The position numbers were made by a program, and so were the translations under genes. From a bacterium (GTDB lineage Bacteria > BMS3Abin14): DNA of 12,569 nucleotides. The notes under the pieces were generated by a model. It had not been told where the DNA came from. It searched no databases and saw nothing but the letters and a program-made list of their open reading frames with translations. The stretch is taken from NCBI GenBank assembly GCA_029210545.1, contig JARGFV010000061.1, positions 1 to 12,569 on the forward strand. Reading direction: 5' to 3'. Shown piece by piece: positions 6,027-12,491 of the stretch (position 1 is its first letter; every line of letters begins with the position of its first letter).

Positions 6027-6208
6027 TCTCTTTCGCCCGGCCCGGTTAACGGTGAGCCGCCGTCCTGCCCTACCCGCGACATGGCGCCGTTTCAGACAGG
6101 AAGCTCGGGAGTGAAAGGTCGTCTCCTGCCGCCGGGGAAGCTTTCAGCCTCTGGCTCCCCCTCTCTGGCACGGACTTCAGAAAGGACCACTCTCCTTCAT
6201 CGCTTTTG

Positions 6209-6880
6209 CTATTTGGCTATTTTTTCCACATCATCCCCGTGACCGAGGACGAGCAGGATGTCTTTTCCGGAGATCACCGTCGTTGCGAGGGGCGAGATGT
6301 TCATCTCGTAGGTCACCCCGCTCCCCGCGTTTTCAGGGGCGGTCTTGATTGCCAGCACCGATACCCCGTATTTCCCCCGAACGGAAAGTTCGGCCAGGGT
6401 CTTTCCAACCCACGTTTCCGGCGCTACGATCTCGAACACCCCGTGGTCGGCACCGAACTCGACCTGCTCAAGGATGTTGGGTTTTGCGAGGTGGCGGCCC
6501 AGTTGCCGGCCGCTGTCCATCTCCGGGTAGACCACACTGTCCGCCCCGACCTTCTCCAGGAACCTGCCGTGCAGTTTCGTCACGGCCTTGGCCACGACGT
6601 ACTTGACCCCGATTTCCTTCAGGACCATGGTCGCAAGCATGCTCGACTCAAGCATGGAGCCGATGGCCACAACAGCCTGGTCCATTTCGGCCACACCTAC
6701 CGCCTTGAGGGCATCCGCTTCCCTGGCGTCGAGCTGAACAGCCTGGGTGACGAAGGTCTGGGCTTGCTTCACCTTAACCATGTCATTGTCGATGGCGAGG
6801 ACCTGGCACCGGTTTTCAGAGAGGCTCTCGGCAACACTCATCCCGAACCGGCCCAACCCTATGACAGCGACCTGTTTCAT
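6209..6880 (-). CDS. KtrA/TrkA-type potassium uptake regulatory protein (RCK domains)
   Basis: The 223-residue protein consists of an RCK-N Rossmann domain (residues about 1-135; dinucleotide loop VIGLGRFG with G8, G10, G13; acidic D31 at the end of the second strand) and an RCK-C domain (about 140-220, GKTLAELSVRGKYGVSVLAI). Length and layout match single-unit KtrA-like subunits, which gate a membrane potassium transporter in response to ATP/ADP or NAD(H); no KtrB-like partner is in the window. The ATG at 6880 lies 7 bases after the rplT stop codon with little ribosome-binding site, so translation is probably coupled. Placement within a translation-gene operon and directly before the T-box is odd. 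A longer in-frame version overlapping rplT is unlikely. Confidence 0.9.
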   Translation of the reverse strand: MKQVAVIGLGRFGMSVAESLSENRCQVLAIDNDMVKVKQAQTFVTQAVQLDAREADALKAVGVAEMDQAVVAIGSMLESSMLATMVLKEIGVKYVVAKAVTKLHGRFLEKVGADSVVYPEMDSGRQLGRHLAKPNILEQVEFGADHGVFEIVAPETWVGKTLAELSVRGKYGVSVLAIKTAPENAGSGVTYEMNISPLATTVISGKDILLVLGHGDDVEKIAK

Positions 6881-6887
6881 CCCGGTA

Positions 6888-7253
6888 TCAGGCGCTCTCC
6901 TGCAGGCTGACGGATGCGACCTTGACGAGCTCGGCAAAAGCCACGTCGTCGTAGATCGCGATGTCGGAAAGGACCTTACGGTCCAGGTCGACGCCGGCCC
7001 TGCTCAAACCGTTGATGAACTGGCTGTAGGACAGGCCGTGATTCCTCGCCGCGGCGTTGATCCGCACGATCCATAGACGGCGGAAATCACGCTTCCGGGT
7101 GCGCCGGTCCCGGTAGGCATAGCTGAGGGCCTTTTCCACCGACATCCGGGCCTGGCTGATGAGGTTTTTTCTGCCTCCGCGGTGGCCCTTCGCCATGGCA
7201 AGGGTACTATTTCTCTTTTTCCTGGCGTGAACCGCCCTTTTTACTCTGGGCAT
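6888..7253 (-). CDS. rplT: 50S ribosomal protein L20
   Basis: This 121-residue protein matches L20 along its whole length: [14 protein letters not shown] start, [11 protein letters not shown], the [20 protein letters not shown] helix and [17 protein letters not shown] near the C terminus. AGGAG lies 7 bases before the ATG. L20 binds 23S rRNA early in large-subunit assembly. In Escherichia coli and Bacillus it also represses its own operon by binding mRNA structure; the AU-rich hairpin just upstream could serve such a role here, which is inference. Confidence 0.98.
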   Translation of the reverse strand: MPRVKRAVHARKKRNSTLAMAKGHRGGRKNLISQARMSVEKALSYAYRDRRTRKRDFRRLWIVRINAAARNHGLSYSQFINGLSRAGVDLDRKVLSDIAIYDDVAFAELVKVASVSLQESA

Positions 7254-7269
7254 CCTGTTGCTCCTTTAG

Positions 7270-7313
7270 ATATATAAAAATCTGCGGAAATCTCTTGTCA
7301 GATTTTCATATAT
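7270..7313 (-). other. AU-rich 15-bp hairpin between rpmI and rplT
   Basis: Minus-strand ATATATGAAAATCTG (7299-7313) pairs with CAGATTTTTATATAT (7270-7284) over 15 bp with one G-U pair and a 14-base loop. Its first arm includes the rpmI stop codon (7306-7308) and its second arm ends just before the rplT ribosome-binding site. It may control relative L35/L20 expression or mRNA processing. Confidence 0.6.
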
Positions 7314-7503
7314 AGGGGATCAGTTTTCTGATATTTTTCGCATCGACGCCGCTGACAAGGGTACCTTCCCGCAGCCGTCTCTTTCGTTTCTGGTTCTTGC
7401 TCGTGAGGATGTGGCTGTGGTACGCCCGGCGTCTCTTGAGCTTTCCGCTACCGGTCTTGCCGAAGCGCTTGGCCGCACCCCTGTTGGTCTTGATCTTGGG
7501 CAT
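7306..7503 (-). CDS. rpmI: 50S ribosomal protein L35
   Basis: The 65-residue basic protein has the L35 signature: [14 protein letters not shown] at the start, [25 protein letters not shown] in the middle and the C-terminal [13 protein letters not shown] lies 6 bases upstream of the ATG, 18 bases after the infC stop. It is a structural protein of the large ribosomal subunit, in the conserved order infC-rpmI-rplT. Confidence 0.98.
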   Translation of the reverse strand: MPKIKTNRGAAKRFGKTGSGKLKRRRAYHSHILTSKNQKRKRRLREGTLVSGVDAKNIRKLIPYI

Positions 7504-7521
7504 CTCGTTCTCCGTTCTCTG

Positions 7522-8049
7522 TTATCCCTGCTGCTGAGCGCTGCCAGTCAGCACCATGATCATGTTGCGCCCCTCCATCTTTGCGGGCGATTCCACCGAG
7601 GCGACGTCCTGGAGCAGCTCCATGAACTTGTTCAGTATCAGATAACCCCTGTCGGTGTGCACGATCTCCCGGCCCCTGAACCGGACAGTCACCTTTATCT
7701 TGTTCCCTTCGCTCAGGAACTTTCTCGCGTGTTTTGCCTTGGTCTCGAGATCGTGGCTGTCGGTCTTGGGGCGGACCTTGATCTCCTTGACCTGAATGAT
7801 CTTCTGCTTTTTCTTGGAAACCTGGGCTTTCTTGCTCTGTTCGTACTTGAACTTTCCGTAATCCATGATCCGGCAAACCGGAGGATCGGATGTGGGCGCA
7901 ACCTCAACCAGGTCGAGCCCGAGATCCTCAGCCGCCGCAATGGCGTTATGTTTCTCCATGATGCCCAACTGCTCACCATCGGCCCCGATAACCCTGAGCT
8001 GCCGGGCGGTGATCATCCGGTTGACAGCTACCTTCTTGTCAGCTCCTAT
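7522..8049 (-). CDS. infC: Translation initiation factor IF-3, probable AUA start
   Basis: Starting at ATA (8047-8049) the protein has 175 residues, normal for IF-3: N domain (residues about 8-75, [20 protein letters not shown] and YGKFKYEQ), lysine-rich linker, and C domain (about 85-172, [31 protein letters not shown]). The first ATG in frame (8014-8016) would remove conserved residues (KKVAVNR) and has no ribosome-binding site. ATA follows a perfect AAGGAGG by 6 bases. Rare AUU/AUC/AUA starts are a hallmark of infC, because IF-3 rejects them and so represses its own synthesis. The start lies inside the thrS 3' end (11-base overlap). IF-3 acts on the 30S subunit in start-site selection and ribosome recycling. 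Confidence 0.95.
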   Translation of the reverse strand: MGADKKVAVNRMITARQLRVIGADGEQLGIMEKHNAIAAAEDLGLDLVEVAPTSDPPVCRIMDYGKFKYEQSKKAQVSKKKQKIIQVKEIKVRPKTDSHDLETKAKHARKFLSEGNKIKVTVRFRGREIVHTDRGYLILNKFMELLQDVASVESPAKMEGRNMIMVLTGSAQQQG

Positions 8050-9970
8050 TTCGATCCTCCTTGCGCTTGATGACGGGGGGGGCCATTTCGCTCCTCACCC
8101 CTTCAATAAACTTGTCAAGGGACAAAACTCCCCTGTCGCCGTCTTCCCGGTGGCGAACTGCAACCGCACCGGTATCGACTTCCTTATCCCCTATAACAAG
8201 CATGTACGGTACTTTTTCGAGTTGTGTTTCCCTGATCTTGTACCCGATCTTCTCATTTCGGAGGTCGAGTTCAACCCGGAAACCCTCTTCCCGCAACGTT
8301 TCCGCCACGGAACGAGCATAGTTAGCACTCCTGTCGGTTATTGTCAATAACTTGACCTGGACCGGTGCCAGCCAGGCAGGGAAAGCGCCCGCGTAGTGCT
8401 CGATAAGCACTCCCAGGAACCTGTCGATGGAGCCGAGGATGACCCGGTGAAGCATGATGGGCCTGTGACGCTCCCCATCGGCCCCCACGAACTCGAGTTC
8501 GAACCTTTCAGGAAGGGCGAAGTCGCATTGCACGGTGGCGCACTGCCACATGCGCCCGATGGCGTCCTTGAGGATGACGTCGATCTTGGGGCCGTAAAAG
8601 GCTCCGTCTCCCTCGTTGATCTTGTACCCGATCCCCTCATCGTCAAGGGCCTGCTTGAGGGCTCCGGTGGCGCGGTCCCAATCCTCCCCGGAACCGATGG
8701 ACTTTTCAGGACGGGTCGATATCTCCATCTCGTACTCGAACCCGAACACCGCCATGACGTCCTTGATAAAGGTGATGACCCCCCGGATCTCCGAGTTGAG
8801 CTGGTCCGGCGTGCACAGGATGTGAGCGTCGTCCTGTGTGAACCCGCGCACGCGAAGAAGGCCGTGAAGGACGCCCGATTTTTCATGCCGATAGACTGTA
8901 CCCAGCTCGAAATATCTCAGGGGAAGGTCCCTGTAACTGCGGATGGAGGACTTGTAGATGAGCATGTGGGCCACGCAGTTCATCGGTTTGATACCGTACT
9001 GGACCCCTTCCACCTCTGTGAAGTACATGTTCTCGCGATAGTTGTCCCAGTGACCGGATTTTTTCCACAGGTCGGCCTTGAGAAGCTGCGGGCCCATGAC
9101 GATATGGTACCCCCTCTTCAGGTGCTCCCTCTTTTCGAAATCTTCCAGGATGGTGCGCAACAGGGCTCCCCGGGGATGCCAGATAACGAGTCCGGGTCCG
9201 GCCTCCTCCTCGATGCTGAAAAGGCCCAGTTCCCTTCCCAGCTTCCTGTGATCGCGCTTCCTGGCCTCCTCCAGGCGCTCAATGTACGCCTTGAGGTCCT
9301 TCCTGTCCGACCAGGAAGTCCCGTAGAGCCGCTGGAGCATCTTGTTATGCTCATTTCCGCGCCAATAGGCCCCGGCGGTATGGAGGAGCTTGAAAGCCTT
9401 GACGTACCCTGTGTCGGGAACATGTGGTCCGCGGCACATGTCAACGAAATCCCCCTGCCGGTAAATGGAGACGGTGTCGTCCGGAAGTTCGTTGATCATT
9501 TCGACCTTGTAGGTCTCGCCGAGCCCCCGGAAAAGCGCGATGGCCCTGTCCCTGGGCAGCACTTCCCGGGTAAAGGGGATCTTCTCGGAAACGATCTTTG
9601 CCATTTCCTCTTCGATCCGTCTCAGATCGTCGTCGTTGATGCTTTCGGACAGATCGATGTCATAGTAAAAGCCGTCCTCGATAGAGGGACCGATAGCCAG
9701 GGCCGCGTCGGGGTAAAGTTTTTTGACCGCCTGGGCCATGACGTGGGAAGAGCTGTGCCGGAAGACGTCGGCACCTTCCTCATCCCTGAAGGTCACGAAC
9801 CGGACCTCGGAATCCTCGTCCACCGGGGTGTTCATGTCCACGAGAACCCCGTTGACCGAAGCGGCGACAGACTCACGGGCGAGCCGCGATCCGATGGACT
9901 GGGCGATCTGGGCGAGGGTCGTTCCTTTGTCGTAATCCCGGCTGGTCCCGTCTGGAAATGTGATCTTCAA
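8039..9970 (-). CDS. thrS: Threonine--tRNA ligase
   Basis: The 643-residue protein is of full family length. Domains: TGS (about 1-62), editing N2 domain with H72-x3-H76 and the C179/H183 pair (CRGPH), class II catalytic core (about 245-535) with the zinc ligands C332 (KPMNC), H383 (DDAH) and H508 (MLHR), motif 2 around [19 protein letters not shown], and a C-terminal anticodon-binding domain (about 535-640). It charges tRNA-Thr and hydrolyses mischarged Ser-tRNA-Thr. The start is TTG (9968-9970), supported by GGAGG 8 bases upstream and by MKITFPDG at the usual N terminus. It is the first gene of the translation operon, with a leader full of GTGAAC repeats and no T-box. Its last codons carry the infC ribosome-binding site. 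Confidence 0.98.
   Translation of the reverse strand: MKITFPDGTSRDYDKGTTLAQIAQSIGSRLARESVAASVNGVLVDMNTPVDEDSEVRFVTFRDEEGADVFRHSSSHVMAQAVKKLYPDAALAIGPSIEDGFYYDIDLSESINDDDLRRIEEEMAKIVSEKIPFTREVLPRDRAIALFRGLGETYKVEMINELPDDTVSIYRQGDFVDMCRGPHVPDTGYVKAFKLLHTAGAYWRGNEHNKMLQRLYGTSWSDRKDLKAYIERLEEARKRDHRKLGRELGLFSIEEEAGPGLVIWHPRGALLRTILEDFEKREHLKRGYHIVMGPQLLKADLWKKSGHWDNYRENMYFTEVEGVQYGIKPMNCVAHMLIYKSSIRSYRDLPLRYFELGTVYRHEKSGVLHGLLRVRGFTQDDAHILCTPDQLNSEIRGVITFIKDVMAVFGFEYEMEISTRPEKSIGSGEDWDRATGALKQALDDEGIGYKINEGDGAFYGPKIDVILKDAIGRMWQCATVQCDFALPERFELEFVGADGERHRPIMLHRVILGSIDRFLGVLIEHYAGAFPAWLAPVQVKLLTITDRSANYARSVAETLREEGFRVELDLRNEKIGYKIRETQLEKVPYMLVIGDKEVDTGAVAVRHREDGDRGVLSLDKFIEGVRSEMAPPVIKRKEDRNRS
8056..8062 (-). 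promoter_or_regulatory. Ribosome-binding site that fixes the infC AUA start
   Basis: AAGGAGG on the minus strand is fully complementary to the anti-Shine-Dalgarno core. It lies within the last codons of thrS, 6 bases before ATA. No ATG, GTG or TTG in the infC frame lies at a usable distance. Confidence 0.8.
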
Positions 9971-9990
9971 GGGTGTTACCTCCGGTAGCA

Positions 9991-10081
9991 GTTTCCGGTT
10001 ATCAGTTCACAGTTCACAGTATTTCAGATCGTCAAACGGTTTTGCGGTCTGACTGTAAACCGTATACCGTGAACTGTAAAC
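9991..10081. repeat. GTGAAC/TTCACAG iterations upstream of thrS
   Basis: Two clusters (9991-10020 and 10051-10081) of degenerate units such as AGTTCACAGTTCACAGT and CTGTAAACCGTATACCGTGA lie between the tRNA-Val terminator and thrS. The thrS promoter was not identified with confidence; a TTGACG on the minus strand at about 10027-10032 lacks a convincing -10 at proper spacing. Confidence 0.6.
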
Positions 10082-10116
10082 AAAAAGGCATCCCAATCTC
10101 AAGTTATCGGGATGCC
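10082..10116 (-). terminator. Intrinsic terminator after tRNA-Val
   Basis: GGCATCCCGAT pairs with ATTGGGATGCC (11 bp with one G-U pair, 8-base loop), followed by TTTTTG on the minus strand. It sits 17 bases beyond the tRNA CCA end and separates the tRNA unit from thrS. Confidence 0.88.
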
Positions 10117-10133
10117 ATGGTTTGAGGAGAGCG

Positions 10134-10208
10134 TGGTAGGCACGGGCGGGATTGAACCGCCGACCCCTGCCGCGTCAAGGCAGTGCTCTCCCACTGAGCT
10201 ACGTGCCT
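10134..10208 (-). tRNA. tRNA-Val, anticodon GAC
   Basis: This 75-nt tRNA has an encoded CCA. The acceptor stem AGGCACG/CGTGCCT, D arm GCTCAGTGGGAGAGC, anticodon stem CTGCC/GGCAG with loop TTGACGC (anticodon GAC at 10174-10176) and T arm GGCGG/CCGCC all pair perfectly. It decodes GUC and GUU. Its own promoter and terminator flank it. Confidence 0.97.
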
Positions 10209-10223
10209 ACAGAACAGGGAATT

Positions 10224-10252
10224 TAACTAACAACTGGAGGGCAGATTGTCAA
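10224..10252 (-). promoter_or_regulatory. Candidate promoter for tRNA-Val
   Basis: Minus-strand TTGACA (10247-10252) and TAGTTA (10224-10229) are 17 bases apart, the -10 ending 15 bases before the tRNA. A TTCCC follows the -10, as in the candidate tRNA-Pro promoter. The -35 is perfect and the -10 poor. Confidence 0.45.
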
Positions 10253-10410
10253 GCTGTTCGTCAGTTTAAGCAAGTGGTCAAACAGGTTACTTAAAGCTTG
10301 ACTGTATTCAGTACTCAGTAGCCAGATTAAGCCTGGTTTTTCCATAGTTCTTCCCAGCAGGAATATGTGTGGCTTCGTTACTGAATTCTTACTACTGGAT
10401 ACTATCCACT
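10253..10410. other. Gene-free gap between tRNA-Val and the barrel-protein gene
   Basis: No gene is seen. The stretch contains a short ATTCAGTACTCAGTAGCCAG iteration (10307-10326), reminiscent of the other low-complexity gap repeats, and a small palindrome GGATACTATCC (10397-10407). Base composition is more AT-rich than the coding DNA. Confidence 0.4.
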
Positions 10411-10445
10411 CATTTCATTCTGACCATCGAGGTCAGAATGAAATG
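10411..10445 (-). terminator. 15-bp perfect hairpin embracing the stop codon of the barrel-protein gene
   Basis: CATTTCATTCTGACC (10431-10445 read as RNA) and its exact reverse complement (10411-10425) are separated by 5 bases. The first arm contains the last codons and stop codon. No U tract follows, so termination efficiency is uncertain. Confidence 0.6.
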
Positions 10446-11746
10446 CCGTACATCAGTCCCAGCACGGCGGAGTTGAGGGGAACGAGGCCCGCAAGGGGGT
10501 CGAGGGGATCAAGGCCCGCCAGTTCCTCATCGAAAGCCCAGGAGTGCGTGAAAGTCAGCTTCAGAAGGAGATGGGGGGAAAGGTCATAAAGAGCGCTCGC
10601 TGAACTGTAGAGGTTGGAATCCACGGCGAACAGTACGCCGTCGGGACCATCCACCCGGCTCATTATGGTCGCTTCGAGCCCCCGTCCGGATTCTTCCCGC
10701 AAACCGATATCGAAACGTGCCCTGCTCATGGAATTATCGTCGAACCGTTCGATCCCGCCCTTGAGGCTGAATAGTTCGCCGAGGTCATACCGTATTTCCA
10801 TCGAGTCCAATTGCCGGTCGGGAGCCGTCCCATCCAGAGGGTAAAGAGCCAGCAGGGGCTGCCCGTCGACCCCCCAGCGCTGGACAGGATAGATACCGTC
10901 GAACCAGGCCGGAACGTAGCCGCCGCGGCACTGGATCGATGCGACCTTCACCTGAAGCCGGTTGCGATAGTAGGACGAAAAGTCGACGGAAACCGAAAGG
11001 TCGCCGCCCACCCCCTCGGCCCCATCCCCCAGCTTCCCGACGTGCCCGCCCCCTGAGATATCCATGGAGCGCCCTTCCCGGAGCACCAGTTCCAGCCCTG
11101 CGGCACTTCCGGCAACAGGATCCGTGTCATCGGTTTTGGGTCGGCCGTTCTCGAAGGTCCCCGCAAAGGACAGGGGGGCTCCCGGATCCAGCGCTCCTTC
11201 AAGGTTCAGTAAAACCCTGTCGGACAGGCGATAGGAGATGGCGACGGCCTGGACGGTAGGATCGACGGGACGGTCCACACCAGCCTCGATCCGTGTGCGT
11301 TCCCCGGCCCACCGGAACCGGAACCCCGGAAGAGCGTAGTCGGTCTCCCCTGCCCCGGAAAGACCCCGGACCAGGTACCCCTGACCCGGTGTCCAGGAGT
11401 GGAGAAGTTCGAGGCCCGCCTCCCAGAGACCCGTCGGGGATCTGTACAGGAAGGTCTTGACAGGCCGCAGCGGATCACCTTCCCTGGACCAGATATCCCT
11501 GTCCAGTTCCCACTTCTCCGCATTCCACCTCAGCGGCATGTCGAGGGACAGTTCAACGGTCGGGGAACGGTACGACACCTCGGTCAGCAAAGAGGCGTAA
11601 CGTGTATTTTCATTGGTATCCCGGTTGCGCTGCCAGGCCGTCCCTATCCCGCTTCTCACGGTGACCACATCGGCCCAGGCTGCCTGAACCGGCAGGCACA
11701 GCAGCAGGATGAGTGCCGCCAGGGATGGGAGGCGCACCGGGTTCAT
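10433..11746 (-). CDS. Exported protein of unknown function, probable outer-membrane beta-barrel
   Basis: The family was not recognised. The chosen ATG at 11746 gives 437 residues starting with a clear signal peptide: a short basic start (MNPVRL), hydrophobic core (LAALILLLCL) and a likely AWA cleavage site before DVVTVRSG. An upstream in-frame GTG at 11809 would bury the signal and is unlikely; GAGG lies 9 bases before the ATG. The mature part has many short amphipathic stretches separated by Gly/Asp/Pro-rich turns, and it ends in LGLMYGISF: terminal Phe with hydrophobic residues at alternating positions, the classic signal for outer-membrane barrel insertion. No lipobox and no catalytic motif were seen. 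It follows pgsA by 59 bases and is likely co-transcribed with it. It may be a porin-like or envelope-assembly protein. Confidence 0.8.
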   Translation of the reverse strand: MNPVRLPSLAALILLLCLPVQAAWADVVTVRSGIGTAWQRNRDTNENTRYASLLTEVSYRSPTVELSLDMPLRWNAEKWELDRDIWSREGDPLRPVKTFLYRSPTGLWEAGLELLHSWTPGQGYLVRGLSGAGETDYALPGFRFRWAGERTRIEAGVDRPVDPTVQAVAISYRLSDRVLLNLEGALDPGAPLSFAGTFENGRPKTDDTDPVAGSAAGLELVLREGRSMDISGGGHVGKLGDGAEGVGGDLSVSVDFSSYYRNRLQVKVASIQCRGGYVPAWFDGIYPVQRWGVDGQPLLALYPLDGTAPDRQLDSMEIRYDLGELFSLKGGIERFDDNSMSRARFDIGLREESGRGLEATIMSRVDGPDGVLFAVDSNLYSSASALYDLSPHLLLKLTFTHSWAFDEELAGLDPLDPLAGLVPLNSAVLGLMYGISF

Positions 11747-11805
11747 TTTTTGCACCCTCGCAAAATGTCTCCTGCAGGGTTCCTGGTAGCCATATTGCGA
11801 GTCCA

Positions 11806-12342
11806 TCACTCCTCGAGGGACCTCAAGCCGTCGAGGATGTAGATCGCTCCCGAGGTGACTGTCAGGATCCCGGTGATCACAGCCATCGGACCAAGGGTCC
11901 GAACGAACCAGGGTGATGAAAGCTGCACGGCTGCTGAAAGAACGAGAAGGATGTACAGGAACTGGAAGAAGGTCGTTACCTTTCCCACCGGGTGAGGTCG
12001 GACGGTCAGGTCCCCTTTCATAAGGTAGATGGTCAGGCTTCCCAGAGCGATGATGATATCCCTGCTCAGGACAGTGATCGCCAGCGACAAGGGTATCATC
12101 TCCAGCACCGCCAGGGTCAGGTACGAGGTGGCGACAAGGATCTTGTCAGCCAGAGGATCCAGGAACGTTCCCAGCTTCGTCTGCATCTTCCAGGCTTTCG
12201 CGATAAAACCGTCGAGACCATCTGTGACGGCCGCGGTCACGTAGACCACAATGGCGAAAACGGTTTCGCCCTGGATCACCTTGTAGAGGAACAGGGGGAC
12301 CAGGAGGATCCTGATGATGGTGAGCGCATTAGGAAGGTTCAT
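11806..12342 (-). CDS. pgsA: CDP-alcohol phosphatidyltransferase, likely CDP-diacylglycerol--glycerol-3-phosphate 3-phosphatidyltransferase
   Basis: The 178-residue integral membrane protein begins MNLPNALTIIRILLVPLF, typical of PgsA, and has several hydrophobic helices. The CDP-alcohol phosphotransferase signature is at residues 41-66: D41-G-L-D44-G45, A48-K49, then G58, D62 and D66 (GTFLDPLADK). The Arg usual after the Ala of the motif is Lys here, a conservative change. All four aspartates are present. The enzyme makes phosphatidylglycerol phosphate at the inner membrane, the first committed step to phosphatidylglycerol and cardiolipin. A related CDP-alcohol transferase specificity is possible. 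The start codon abuts the repeat unit upstream, which supplies the only ribosome-binding-like GAGG (about 10 bases before the ATG). Confidence 0.88.
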   Translation of the reverse strand: MNLPNALTIIRILLVPLFLYKVIQGETVFAIVVYVTAAVTDGLDGFIAKAWKMQTKLGTFLDPLADKILVATSYLTLAVLEMIPLSLAITVLSRDIIIALGSLTIYLMKGDLTVRPHPVGKVTTFFQFLYILLVLSAAVQLSSPWFVRTLGPMAVITGILTVTSGAIYILDGLRSLEE

Positions 12343-12419
12343 CTACTGATAGCCTCGCCAAAGTCCGGGCGGGACTTTGGCTCTACGGAAAGGGAAAAGC
12401 GTCGTTTTCCCTTTCCTCA
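12342..12419. repeat. 78-base exact repeat, copy 1 (upstream of pgsA)
   Basis: It is identical to 12492-12569 (offset 150). It contains two perfect hairpins: 12357-12381 (10-bp stem, GCCAAAGTCC) and 12387-12416 (12-bp stem, GGAAAGGGAAAA, loop GCGTCG). It reaches the first base of the pgsA start codon. A diverged relative lies in the pheS T-box leader. Confidence 0.95.
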
Positions 12420-12491
12420 CGGATAGATGACACAGCCCACAGTCATCCATCCGGGCGCCCACCACGGGCGCTGTGACGATCCGGGGGATCG
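12420..12491. repeat. Remaining part of the 150-base unit: three further hairpins
   Basis: This stretch links the two exact copies. It contains hairpins at 12421-12452 (GGAT/ATCC plus GATGAC/GTCATC), 12455-12471 (GCGCCC/GGGCGC) and 12475-12493 (GACGATCC/GGATCGTC); the last one extends into the second copy. No gene is present. The hairpins are packed end to end over the whole unit. Confidence 0.8.

Larger units (their letters stand above)
5785..6203 (-). promoter_or_regulatory. T-box riboswitch controlling pheS (specifier UUC, Phe)
   Basis: The conserved T-box sequence GGGGTGGTAACGCGG lies at 5823-5837; its TGGT bulge fits an ACCA tRNA end. A terminator follows. Stem I is recognisable at about 6095-6203: GATGAAGGAGAGTGG near its base, an AGAGAG bulge (about 6161-6167), a distal hairpin GGGGGAGC/GCTTCCCC (6134-6161) with a GGCTGAAA-type loop, and a specifier region CGACCTTTCACTCCCGAG giving UUC (6113-6115), a Phe codon that fits the downstream gene. 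Uncharged tRNA-Phe would stabilise the antiterminator and let transcription reach pheST. The leader begins 5 bases after the upstream stop codon. At about 419 nt it is long for the class; a repeat-like module accounts for the excess. Confidence 0.92.

Noticed and set aside
5685-6208. A pheM-like leader peptide upstream of pheS
   Set aside because: No short Phe-rich reading frame with a ribosome-binding site was seen; the T-box explains the control.
8396-9988. 530-codon plus-strand open frame opposite thrS
   Set aside because: It is fully antisense to thrS, whose domains and catalytic residues are intact; the composition is a codon-mirror artefact.
9971-10130. T-box leader for thrS
   Set aside because: No GGTGG-type T-box sequence, Stem I landmark or terminator directly before thrS; the only terminator there belongs to tRNA-Val.
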